Shown: positions 8,068 through 15,640 of the stretch, piece by piece
How positions within the stretch are numbered: position 1 is the stretch's first letter
Layout of the letters: each line of letters starts with the position of its first letter
DNA from: Eggerthellales bacterium UBA948
GTDB lineage: Bacteria > Actinomycetota > Coriobacteriia > Coriobacteriales > UBA8131
Reading direction: 5' to 3'
NCBI GenBank assembly: GCA_002293265.1
Contig: DBCW01000095.1
Location: 24,661 to 43,205, forward strand
Length of the DNA: 18,545 nt
Position numbers and translations under genes: made by a program
The notes under the pieces: model-generated
What the model saw: only the letters and a program-made list of their open reading frames with translations
Told to the model about the DNA's origin: nothing
Databases searched by the model: none

Positions 8068-8526
8068 GTGAGCAAAGAGGTCACGTACAAGATCGGAGAT
8101 ATTGGAATCATCGATGATGTTCGGGAGCTATGGGGAGAACTCAATTTGGTCCACATTGAAAAGTCTTTGCACTTTGAAGAGCACTACAAAAGCCTATCGT
8201 TTCAGGATAGAAAGCATTTGTTGTTAAAGAGAGCAAGAGAGGGAGAAGTATTTGTCATTATTGCCTGCGATGGCGAGGAAAAAATTGGTCACTGCGTGGC
8301 CAGCGTTGATGAAGACTTAGGCGTAATTGAATCGTTATTTGTAAGAAAAGAGTATCGTAAAGAAAACATCGGAGGCGCGCTGATAGAGCAAGCTTTAGCT
8401 TGGCTTAAATCCAAAAACCCGCGTTTTATTAATTTAAGAGTAGCAATAGGCAACGAAGAGGTATTTAGCTTCTATTCAAAATACGGCTTCATGCCAAGAG
8501 CAACAGAGCTACAGATCAAGATGTAA
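8068..8526 (+). CDS. GNAT-family N-acetyltransferase
   Basis: A protein of 152 residues with the Gcn5-related acetyltransferase fold, which moves an acetyl group from acetyl-CoA to an amine. The substrate cannot be told from sequence. The central strand and acetyl-CoA loop are seen in IESLFVRKEYRKENIGGALIEQA (broken: IESLFV, then RKEYRKENIGGAL), where the R-x-x-x-I-G-G form matches motif A. The C-terminal NLRVAIGNEEVFSFYSKYGF region is motif B. I choose GTG 8068 because AGGAG (8054-8058) sits 9 nt upstream. An in-frame TTG at 8038 has no comparable site. The gene stands alone between a 145-bp spacer and the REP-like cluster. It is a common type of accessory gene, and its target may be a protein, a polyamine or a small molecule. 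Confidence 0.85.
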   Translation: MSKEVTYKIGDIGIIDDVRELWGELNLVHIEKSLHFEEHYKSLSFQDRKHLLLKRAREGEVFVIIACDGEEKIGHCVASVDEDLGVIESLFVRKEYRKENIGGALIEQALAWLKSKNPRFINLRVAIGNEEVFSFYSKYGFMPRATELQIKM

Positions 8527-8558
8527 ATCGCATAGCCTTGTCACTGTCGCACCCCCCC

Positions 8559-8584
8559 TGTCATTCCCGCGCAGGCGGGAATCC
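8559..8584 (+). repeat. REP-like element, copy A
   Basis: Same core as the copy at 4879, with loop GCAG instead of GAAG. The right flank diverges after AATCC. It begins 33 bp after the acetyltransferase stop and may serve as its transcription terminator or mRNA-stabilising hairpin. Confidence 0.8.
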
Positions 8585-8621
8585 GCGTACGATGTTTGGC
8601 GTGGAGAATAAACATTGTAGT

Positions 8622-8648
8622 GGTCATTCCCGCGAAGGCGGGAATCCA
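8622..8648 (+). repeat. REP-like element, copy B
   Basis: Perfect 8-bp stem (ATTCCCGC with GCGGGAAT), loop GAAG as in the copy at 4879, followed by CCATTG. It starts 63 bp after copy A. Confidence 0.8.
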
Positions 8649-8686
8649 TTGCAAAGGAAAAATGGTTCAAACGACAACACTTGACT

Positions 8687-8716
8687 TGTCATTCCCGCGC
8701 AGGCGGGAATCCATTG
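8687..8716 (+). repeat. REP-like element, copy C
   Basis: Same stem, loop GCAG as in copy A, followed by CCATTG as in copy B. It begins 65 bp after copy B and forms an inverted pair with copy D. Confidence 0.8.
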
Positions 8717-8735
8717 TCTCAATATTTTTGCAGCT

Positions 8736-8763
8736 ATGGATTCCTGCCTGTGCAGGAATGACA
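8736..8763 (-). repeat. REP-like element, copy D, inverted, with compensatory stem change
   Basis: Read on the - strand, it has the same flanks (TGTC before the stem, CCAT after) but the stem is ATTCCTGC with GCAGGAAT. Both partners of one base pair have changed (C:G to T:A), so pairing is kept. The loop also differs. A degenerate partial copy (GCAGGAATGACAG) follows at 8772-8784. Confidence 0.75.
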
Positions 8764-8982
8764 GGGAGAACGCAGGAATGACAGAAAAAATGGGAGTGAC
8801 AATCTGGAATATGCCCATACTTTTTATACAGCCCCCTGTTGTGCTCCTTGTTTTCCTTGTTCAAAATGGCAGAACATAAAATATTTACAAAAATTAGATT
8901 GCAATTATTAAATAATCCTTTAGCATATAGAAATAACAGATTCAACAAGGGGAATCAAAGAGAAGACTTAGAGGAGTTATGT

Positions 8983-9975
8983 ATGCCGGGGGGACACATA
9001 AAGGTGGGAAAGCTGGGCAGTCGCAGACGTCGCAACTTGTTTCAGAGGGGCGGCAGACGACGTAAATGGTTCATATCAACTGTTGGCTTATGTGCTCTAA
9101 TTATAACCTTGATATTCGGTGGTCTATATATAGCCAATGCCCAAGAAAACAGATCATATACAGGTCTGAGAGTTGCCGCCGAGCGGAGCCTCAAGCCTAT
9201 ATATTCGCCCTCATTGTTTGATGGGTTAACGGATGAACCCGCACCGGAGGTGGCAGTTGAGCCGGAACCTGAAAATCCACCACCATCAAAAGAAGTAGCT
9301 CTGGTGGAAGCGCCGGATCCAAACGCCCCTCCACGCATTTACTTAACTTTTGACGATGGACCATCAGCATTATCGACACCGAAGATTCTAGAAATTTTAG
9401 CTCAATACAACGTTAAGGCTACATTCTTTGTTTTGGGTACCCAAGCTGAAGCCAGACCGGAAATGGTCAAGGCCGCAGCAGATGCCGGGCATGTGATTGC
9501 CAACCATGGCTACTCCCATGATTATGCTTCAGTCTATGCATCACCAGAAGCTTTCATGCAAGATCTTCACCAATGTGAGGATATTCTAACGGGTATTTTG
9601 GGCAGTCCGCCAAAGCGTATAATGCGCTTTATCGGCGGAACAACAGTCAGTCAACTGGAGTATAACCCGGGTACGCGTGATGCGATCATGCAGGCGCTTG
9701 TTGCTGAAGGTTGGCGTTATTTTGACTGGAATGCCGATCTGTATGATTCGATTTCCGGTCCCGGACCCGCCCAAGGTGTTTTGGGTAGCCAGCTGAATAC
9801 AGGTATCGACGAAAAGATTTCTTACGGCATCAAAGATATAGTGGTATTGGCGCACGATACAAACGCAAGAACGTGGACACCCGCCGATCTGCCGATGATC
9901 ATAGAGCACTGCAAAGCTAAAGGTTATACCTTTGAAGTACTAAGCGGTAGCTCGCCGGAATGTGCGTTTCGCTAG
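8983..9975 (+). CDS. Membrane-anchored NodB-family polysaccharide deacetylase
   Basis: A protein of 330 residues, probably a peptidoglycan N-acetylglucosamine deacetylase acting outside the membrane. A short basic N-terminus (SRRRRN, RGGRRRK) precedes one membrane anchor at about 29-51, then a Pro/Glu-rich linker (about 85-115). The NodB domain follows: TFDDGP (122-127, catalytic Asp and metal Asp), the metal histidines in HGYSH (175-179), RFIGG (215-219) where many family members have RFPGG or RPP, the strand with DWNAD (249-253), and LAHDT (289-293) with the catalytic His291. ATG 8983 is chosen because GAGGAG (8971-8976) lies 6 nt upstream; the frame is open further upstream but crosses the A/T-rich promoter region. 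It stands alone, upstream of and in the same direction as the pilus operon, 340 bp away. Wall deacetylation usually gives lysozyme resistance; a link to pilus passage through the wall is only a guess. Confidence 0.9.
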   Translation: MPGGHIKVGKLGSRRRRNLFQRGGRRRKWFISTVGLCALIITLIFGGLYIANAQENRSYTGLRVAAERSLKPIYSPSLFDGLTDEPAPEVAVEPEPENPPPSKEVALVEAPDPNAPPRIYLTFDDGPSALSTPKILEILAQYNVKATFFVLGTQAEARPEMVKAAADAGHVIANHGYSHDYASVYASPEAFMQDLHQCEDILTGILGSPPKRIMRFIGGTTVSQLEYNPGTRDAIMQALVAEGWRYFDWNADLYDSISGPGPAQGVLGSQLNTGIDEKISYGIKDIVVLAHDTNARTWTPADLPMIIEHCKAKGYTFEVLSGSSPECAFR

Positions 9976-10053
9976 TGAAGTGCCGATTAGTTTATCCATC
10001 CTTTCTACCCCAAGCACTCGCCTTACGTATAACAATTCAAAATTGGAATAGTT

Positions 10054-10088
10054 GATAATGCGTATAAATATATATTAAACGCATTATC
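10054..10088. repeat. 10-bp inverted repeat with A/T-rich centre
   Basis: GATAATGCGT (10054-10063) and ACGCATTATC (10079-10088) are perfect inverted arms around a 15-nt A/T-only centre. It could be an operator or the terminator of the deacetylase gene, although no T-run follows. A second palindrome begins 7 bp later. Confidence 0.6.
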
Positions 10089-10094
10089 GACGCG

Positions 10095-10108
10095 TTTATC
10101 CGGATAAA
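10095..10108. repeat. 14-bp perfect palindrome
   Basis: TTTATCCGGATAAA has no central gap, a shape typical of a binding site for a dimeric regulator. It lies about 40 bp upstream of the candidate -10 at 10147, close to where an activator or repressor would act. Confidence 0.55.
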
Positions 10109-10146
10109 TGACCAATAATATACTTCATTACAAATTTTCTTTGCTT

Positions 10147-10152
10147 TATACT
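10147..10152 (+). promoter_or_regulatory. Candidate -10 of the pilus operon
   Basis: TATACT, the same hexamer as before rseP, would start transcription near 10159. The -35 candidate 17 bp upstream (TTCATT) is poor, so an activator may be required or the call may be wrong. Confidence 0.3.
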
Positions 10153-10173
10153 GTAATAGCTACATTGCCAGAA

Positions 10174-10216
10174 CTTCCTAGGCAAACTGCATGAAGGGGG
10201 TAGATGCCAAGGGAAG
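10174..10216 (+). promoter_or_regulatory. Possible structured leader hairpin
   Basis: CTTCC (10174-10178) pairs with GGAAG (10212-10216), and GGCA (10181-10184) pairs with TGCC (10205-10208). The two helices are joined by a 2 x 3 internal loop, with a purine-rich apical loop of 20 nt. It lies between the candidate promoter and the first pilus gene. It resembles no riboswitch class I can name with confidence. Confidence 0.3.
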
Positions 10217-10315
10217 GCTATAAATAAAACGTAGAGTAAAAGCAGAAGATAAGATGTAGCAATCAGGCACGTAGCATGCGCTTTAATATCCGTGTACTCT
10301 GAGGGCGAAGTAGGA

Positions 10316-13300
10316 ATGTTGCGCGATAGGGTTAAAGCTAAACATGGTTTTACCTTAATGGAGCTATTGGTAAGCATTGCCATAGTCATTGTTTTGGCTG
10401 CAATTGCTATACCCTCCGTTGCTTCGCTGACCCAAAACATGTTACTTCGTGAACTCAATTTGGCTGCTGCAGAACTTGGGCAAGCTGCTCAAAATCAGAT
10501 GACCTCTTTAAAAGTATCCGGCGTGTGGCTTAAAACCTTAGAAGAAATAGGCGAAAGTGCAGCTCATGGGCTTCCGGACGATGTAGATCAAGACGACATC
10601 TGTTACATGACCGCCGAGCAAGCAAAAAACGCAAACATTATCAAGGTGCTTGCAATTGATAGCTCAGTTTATAAAGGTGACTTTATCATAGAGTTCTCTC
10701 GCTCAACAGCTACGGTGTTTAGTGTGTTTTATGCTGATGGCAGGTCAAGCATTTTAGCGTCGGCACCAAGTACGACCACCGGTGCCGGGGCGTATTACTC
10801 GTCAATCAGTAATGCCGATGCCAGAAACGAGGACAGACGCAGTAATGCCAGCCCAATGGTCGGCTACTATCAGGGCACGCCTGCAGGTGCTACAAATACA
10901 GTGGCTTTACAGCGCCCGGCTATTTGGGTGGGCGAAACTGATGGAGTTGTGTGCATTCAAAACCCTAACCTTACCAACACTACGTCCGGGGCAGTTTGGG
11001 CTACAGGCTCAATACTTAAAGTCACAATTACTAAAGATAGTGGTGATCAGGGCGTATTCGCGTTTAGCCTAAACAATCTGATAAAGCCACTGGCTGATTA
11101 CAGCATTGAAGCAACCGGGCTTGATGCCTTTACTCGCACAAGTGAGACGGAACTTTCTTTAATAGCCAGAGATGGATCGGCAAATTTTGACACTTTTACT
11201 CTGGATCTGACTCAAATATTTACAATCTTGGCTGCGCAGTCTGACGAGTATAAAGCGTTGGCAGACAACTTTGCGCCCAGTGACAAAGTGTGGATAGATG
11301 CAGAAATTACAACACCGCCAGGAAGTCCAATCGCAGAAATGACCAAGGCAACTGCACTGCTGGAACTTTCCGGTAGTGATGTTAAGTTTACGGTATTAGT
11401 TACCAATCCGGATTATCGTGAAGATGGAGTATCGCGCGCAGCACACATCAATAGCGATCCAAACGCTTATCTCGACCCGGTTGTGTCCGTTGTTACCACA
11501 GGTGGGTCTTCAACTAAACCAATTACTACGGCTGAACCGCAGACTTTTACTTTGGCAGAAACCGCCACACAGCTTAGTGCAGAAAACCCTCAAGCTGCTT
11601 ACCAGGCATATACCGGAGGGTATGTTACCGATAGACAGATTGATCCCACAATGTATATACAAGCGCAGGTGGGTGCTTATGCTGCTACAGGTGCCTCAGG
11701 ACACAGAAACTATGCAATCACTGAAATATGGATCAAGGGCGAGGGTTATACCCGTATTGGCACTTTAGCAAACAGAAGTCAAAACGGCGGCGCCGTTGAC
11801 AACTGGCTATGGTCTTATCCGGCATTTGCGGACTATATCTCCGGTTGGTTAACAACATCAAACAGAGCAACGTCGATACCGGAAGCCAATGCAGTGCGCA
11901 TCAAAGCCGAAGGATTTGCCGAGCTCTGCGCAGAGGCGACTATAACTGCCGATGAAGAAGGCAGCTACTCCGTCTACGTACGCACCGCCCCTGCGATCCA
12001 TAATGTCGAGGAGTTTTACTTCAACTCTCCGGTCACTTCTATAAACGCTCCACCGGCCGGTACAACAACGAGTGTGCGAAAGACAGATAGCGCAGCAGTG
12101 GCTTTACGTGAGCAATTTGAGCAGCGCTTTGGTGCGGCTTCTTCAGTTGCGTTGCTTACCATCTCACGCGAAGCGGGAGGTGAGGACGGAGAAGGTTCGG
12201 GCGTCAAGGGCTTCCCGACAAACATCAACGACTGTCGGATCTATTATTCATACACACCGGCCTTGGGTTTTGCTGAAAGTTACGATCAAAATACCTTAAA
12301 ACAAGCGGTGTATCGCCCGCAAAACACAGTGCTTTGGTATCGCTATGTTGGCGGTGACGATAAGCTTGAGCAGCCTGCGATGGTACAACGCAATCGTGAA
12401 GGTGAGTTGGCGAGCGACATTTATCTCACGCTTGACGCTAACGGGGCATTTGCCCTGCCACATAAGCAAGATCCATTGTTTTACCGCGCAATTTTCTACC
12501 ACGACAATGACAGCACTTTCTTAACGCCTTCAAGTACGGGCGAGATAAACCCGCAATTTATTCCTTACACCAGACAAGCGGATTCAACTTACACAACTAC
12601 GGTGGTTTTGAAGTTTGGCTCTAGGTCGGTCTGGTACACCGAAGATGTGTACAATCCGCCAAACTCTACTGACCATATAAAAACTACTACGTTGGTATAC
12701 TCCAAGAGAATGAGCATCTACGATGACACCGTAGCTAGGGGAAGAGTGGATATGTACCCCGCCTCTCCGGGTATGATGTACATAGAACTTGACGGCACCA
12801 AGCCCACTGCTTATTACGGTTATAAAGACGGCTTTGCCACGACGATATCGTCAACTCTGGAAGACGGTCAACTACCCGATAACAACAAGAAGACCAACTG
12901 GGGTTATTACACCATAGTTCCTATTGGAGCAGATGCTCCTACGGCTACTTTATCTGCAAAAGCCAGTGCAACCACTAACCCATTGGTGGTACCCGCTGAT
13001 ACAAGCCCCATCACCATTAAAATTGACGGCACGTCATACTATGCATACAGACTAAACAGTAACTTTGACGGCGGAAAAGTGCTCACAGAAAATGCCCCTG
13101 CCACCAATGCGACAATTACCAACAATAGATTAAACCGCTTGACGAGCGACCAGAGAATGACTTGCGTATTCAACGGAATTACTGTTACGTATTACTGCAA
13201 CATCCTCTTTGCTGCTGCAGTAACCAAAACAGCAGCCGATACAAACGCATGGGGCACTGCAACGGCTCCATACCAAGTGCGTCACGCCGATCAACTATGG

Positions 13301-15640
13301 GGTTATTTGCCCAGAGTGTCAAATTCAGACGGCACCCATCGACTTGAGGCCGAATACGACGATAAGAAATATATACAAACGCACAGTTTTGATATGCGAG
13401 GATATCAAAACGTAGGCAGCCCCGAGCATTATCCGCTATACACCGAGTGGAGTATGCCCGGGTTTGTTTATGATGGTGGCAACTATACGATAAGTGGCTA
13501 CACACTCACAAATACGGTTTACAATACGTCGGTTACGTATGTTGGCTCATATGCAGGTCTCTTCGCGCGAGTTCGCGCGGGAACTGTCAAGAATGTACGC
13601 ATGATAGATGGTGAAAAGGCAGCCATTACGACAGGTACGGGTGTTTCAGTTGACCCGCACGCTTGCGTAGGAATTCTAATCGGGCAGTTACATGAAACTA
13701 ATTGTGTTGTCGAGAACTGCTCTGTTTCCGGATTTGATATCAGTGTAACGCTGGGCGGTAATATAGACGACGAAGCTTATGTGGGCGGCCTGATTGGCTA
13801 CGCACATGAAGACACTAAAATATCCGGCTGCACGGTTTCTGACGTAACACTTAATGTGGAGACAGACAAGACAAACATCTATAACCGCCTTGCTATTGGC
13901 GTTGGAGGTGTTATCGGGGCAGCATATGACCGCGTTAATATTGCTGATTGCTCTGCTTCTAATGTTGATGTGTCGTTGTTGGCAAACAAAAAGCCAACAG
14001 CAAACGTTTGCACAAATTTAGAAGTTGGTGGCTTTGCCGGGTTGGTGGAATACGATGTAAATATTGATACCTGCTCTGTTGCTAAAGGCACTGTGTCAGC
14101 ATCTGTTAGAGAGGATGTAACTAATCAAAGGATCGGAGGCTTTGTTGGCTACGTGAAGGGCGTTACTGCAAATCGGACAAACATCACCAACTGTACGGTA
14201 TCGCAAACCCCTGTATCTTTAGATTCTGACGAGTCTACCGTAACGCATGTAGACGCCGGTGGTTTCATTGGCAAGGTATACCTTTTTGTCAATATAGAAG
14301 AATGCACTGCAACTGATGGCTCTTTGGATGTCACACTCAAAAACGCCACTATTACCGAACACAGGATCGGCGGTTTTATCGGTATTCTTGAAAACTATGT
14401 TAAACTGACGAACTCGGAGCTTATCAATTCTCCGGTGACAATTAATATCCAAAACGTTACGACCACACTTTCCAACATTGGTGGTTTTCTTGGCGAGATC
14501 TGGTACTACAGTGATGTTACCGGCTGCGCCACGGAAGATGGCAACATCTCGACAGCTTTTGATAGCTTATCTGCAATTGCAACATTTAACTTCGGCGGCT
14601 TCGTTGGTCAAACTGAGACTGTAGTTACGGTTACAACATGCAGCGAAGATGATACAAAAGTGTCTGCGCAGATGAGTGGTAAAGTGCAGTCTGCCAGGAT
14701 TGGTGGTTTTATCGCCTATACCTATGCAACTGCGACCGTCAAAGATTGTACGGCAACCCTAACCAGTATCACCGCAACGCTTGGAAGTGATAACAACAAT
14801 CTTGTCGATATAGGCATAGGTGGTTTTATCGGCAGAACATACTCCACTGCTACAATTGAGAACTGCAATGCAGTTGATGGAGAGATAAACTATGACTTTG
14901 ATGGTAGTGGAACAACCAAGCCCAGACAAAGATTTGGTGGCTTTTTAGGTAATTCTCAGTTGGTAACGCGCGTGAAGAACTCTCATGTTATTGGCGGCTC
15001 TATCACTGTGGATGTGACTGATGGTACTGCCACAACCAATAATTTGGATGTTGGTGGCTTTTTGGGCAGAACATATGAAGCCACAAATTCACTTACAAGT
15101 TGTTCAGTTAATTCATCCGAAAGCACAGGCAAAAGATTTGCAATAGAGATTCTTGGTGCCTCTTACTCCGGTGTTGCCAGCGGCAATAAAGTCTTTTCCA
15201 TGCGAGTTGGAGGCTTAGTAGGAAGTTCTTATTATTGCACGCTTACAAGCAATATCGTCAATGGCGTGAGCATTCATGTAACAGCACCCGATGGTCGTGC
15301 CTACTTGGGTACCACGACTTACAATTTTGCCGGTTTTGGTGGAGTTGCCGGCTATCTCTACAACGTTGGCTATACTCACAACGGCAACCAGGTGTCTAAT
15401 GTTTCGTTTGATATGGACTGGATTGGCAGTAGAGAGATCTGGGCCGGTAATGGGTACATAGTGGCTATTGGTCAGGGATACGGTTACGCCTATTCTAACA
15501 ATCAAGGCACCATCTCTAATGGATCGTACTCAAATTCAAGTATTGTGGAGAGATTAATAAGAAGTAATGGAGAAGTTGTGAATTACAACGTGTCTTCGAT
15601 TCCGGGAATTGATGCTAATGGATATGCCATTGCTGAGTAA
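10316..15640 (+). CDS. Giant prepilin-like protein with GLUG repeats, probable pilus-tip adhesin
   Basis: A 1774-residue protein that starts as a type IV prepilin: leader MLRDRVKAKHG, cleavage after Gly11, then Phe12 and Glu16 (Glu5 of the mature protein) in FTLMELLVSIAI and a hydrophobic helix to about 35. Prepilin peptidase should process it and the helix should pack into a pilus. A pilin-like region runs to about 150. Residues 200-975 are Thr/Ser/Tyr-rich extracellular sequence I do not recognise. Residues 977-1072 (GTATAPYQV, then YDGGNYTISGY) look like the entry of a GLUG-type beta-helix. Fourteen GLUG-like repeats follow (about 1157-1685). There is no C-terminal anchor or LPXTG, so the pilin helix is the only attachment. 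ATG 10316 has GAGGG 10 nt upstream; GTG 10292 is in frame but lacks such a site. Three small pilin-like genes and pilB follow. Ligand unknown. Confidence 0.85.
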   Translation: MLRDRVKAKHGFTLMELLVSIAIVIVLAAIAIPSVASLTQNMLLRELNLAAAELGQAAQNQMTSLKVSGVWLKTLEEIGESAAHGLPDDVDQDDICYMTAEQAKNANIIKVLAIDSSVYKGDFIIEFSRSTATVFSVFYADGRSSILASAPSTTTGAGAYYSSISNADARNEDRRSNASPMVGYYQGTPAGATNTVALQRPAIWVGETDGVVCIQNPNLTNTTSGAVWATGSILKVTITKDSGDQGVFAFSLNNLIKPLADYSIEATGLDAFTRTSETELSLIARDGSANFDTFTLDLTQIFTILAAQSDEYKALADNFAPSDKVWIDAEITTPPGSPIAEMTKATALLELSGSDVKFTVLVTNPDYREDGVSRAAHINSDPNAYLDPVVSVVTTGGSSTKPITTAEPQTFTLAETATQLSAENPQAAYQAYTGGYVTDRQIDPTMYIQAQVGAYAATGASGHRNYAITEIWIKGEGYTRIGTLANRSQNGGAVDNWLWSYPAFADYISGWLTTSNRATSIPEANAVRIKAEGFAELCAEATITADEEGSYSVYVRTAPAIHNVEEFYFNSPVTSINAPPAGTTTSVRKTDSAAVALREQFEQRFGAASSVALLTISREAGGEDGEGSGVKGFPTNINDCRIYYSYTPALGFAESYDQNTLKQAVYRPQNTVLWYRYVGGDDKLEQPAMVQRNREGELASDIYLTLDANGAFALPHKQDPLFYRAIFYHDNDSTFLTPSSTGEINPQFIPYTRQADSTYTTTVVLKFGSRSVWYTEDVYNPPNSTDHIKTTTLVYSKRMSIYDDTVARGRVDMYPASPGMMYIELDGTKPTAYYGYKDGFATTISSTLEDGQLPDNNKKTNWGYYTIVPIGADAPTATLSAKASATTNPLVVPADTSPITIKIDGTSYYAYRLNSNFDGGKVLTENAPATNATITNNRLNRLTSDQRMTCVFNGITVTYYCNILFAAAVTKTAADTNAWGTATAPYQVRHADQLWGYLPRVSNSDGTHRLEAEYDDKKYIQTHSFDMRGYQNVGSPEHYPLYTEWSMPGFVYDGGNYTISGYTLTNTVYNTSVTYVGSYAGLFARVRAGTVKNVRMIDGEKAAITTGTGVSVDPHACVGILIGQLHETNCVVENCSVSGFDISVTLGGNIDDEAYVGGLIGYAHEDTKISGCTVSDVTLNVETDKTNIYNRLAIGVGGVIGAAYDRVNIADCSASNVDVSLLANKKPTANVCTNLEVGGFAGLVEYDVNIDTCSVAKGTVSASVREDVTNQRIGGFVGYVKGVTANRTNITNCTVSQTPVSLDSDESTVTHVDAGGFIGKVYLFVNIEECTATDGSLDVTLKNATITEHRIGGFIGILENYVKLTNSELINSPVTINIQNVTTTLSNIGGFLGEIWYYSDVTGCATEDGNISTAFDSLSAIATFNFGGFVGQTETVVTVTTCSEDDTKVSAQMSGKVQSARIGGFIAYTYATATVKDCTATLTSITATLGSDNNNLVDIGIGGFIGRTYSTATIENCNAVDGEINYDFDGSGTTKPRQRFGGFLGNSQLVTRVKNSHVIGGSITVDVTDGTATTNNLDVGGFLGRTYEATNSLTSCSVNSSESTGKRFAIEILGASYSGVASGNKVFSMRVGGLVGSSYYCTLTSNIVNGVSIHVTAPDGRAYLGTTTYNFAGFGGVAGYLYNVGYTHNGNQVSNVSFDMDWIGSREIWAGNGYIVAIGQGYGYAYSNNQGTISNGSYSNSSIVERLIRSNGEVVNYNVSSIPGIDANGYAIAE
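13784..15361 (+). repeat. Fourteen GLUG-like protein repeats within the giant prepilin
   Basis: Each repeat contains a V/I-G-G-F-I-G-like turn, and in most the position 15 residues after the first Gly is a Cys or Ser. First glycines are at residues 1157, 1197, 1238, 1274, 1315, 1352, 1389, 1427, 1463, 1502, 1541, 1580, 1632 and 1675, spaced 36-43 apart except for one gap of 52. The pattern fits the GLUG motif of bacterial surface proteins, predicted to stack as a beta-helix. The DNA of the repeats has diverged, with only short identities, so they are not recent duplications. Confidence 0.85.

Larger units (their letters stand above)
8527..8982. other. 456-bp gene-free region with a REP-like repeat cluster
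   Basis: The first half (8559-8784) is a cluster of palindromic repeats. Short open frames across it are repeat translations and not genes. The second half is A/T rich and should hold the promoter of the deacetylase gene: TTGCAA at 8899-8904 and TAGCAT at 8921-8926 with a 16-bp spacer is a possible but weak pair. I see no RNA gene. Confidence 0.65.
9976..10315. other. 340-bp gene-free leader region before the pilus operon
   Basis: No ORF or tRNA is supported here. It contains two adjacent palindromes (10054-10088 and 10095-10108), a candidate -10 TATACT at 10147-10152, and a possible leader hairpin at 10174-10216. If that promoter is real, the operon has a 5' leader of roughly 155 nt, long enough for RNA-level control. 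Confidence 0.55.

Noticed and set aside
8559..8716. CRISPR-like pattern: three 26-30 bp repeats with spacers of 37-38 bp
   Set aside because: The repeats are near-perfect palindromes of a REP-like family, a further copy is inverted, another full copy lies alone at 4879, the right flank of the first copy diverges, and no cas gene is present.
8596..8948. Short open frames on both strands across the repeat cluster
   Set aside because: Their translations are dominated by the repeat itself (for example IPACAGMT), with no ribosome binding site and no recognisable domain.
8839..8982. 48-residue N-terminal extension of the deacetylase from TTG 8839
   Set aside because: It crosses the A/T-rich promoter-like region, reads as non-coding, and would put the membrane anchor deep inside the protein. 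ATG 8983 has GAGGAG 6 nt upstream.
10171..10240. Cyclic di-GMP (GEMM-I) riboswitch before the pilus operon, suggested by GGCAAAC and a following GATGCCAAGG
   Set aside because: Only part of the conserved core is matched. The expected GAAA tetraloop, the GACGCAAAGCC strand and the second helix are not found downstream. A covariance search would settle it.
10292..10315. GTG 10292 as the start of the giant prepilin
   Set aside because: It lacks an upstream ribosome binding site. ATG 10316 has GAGGG at a suitable distance and gives a typical short prepilin leader.
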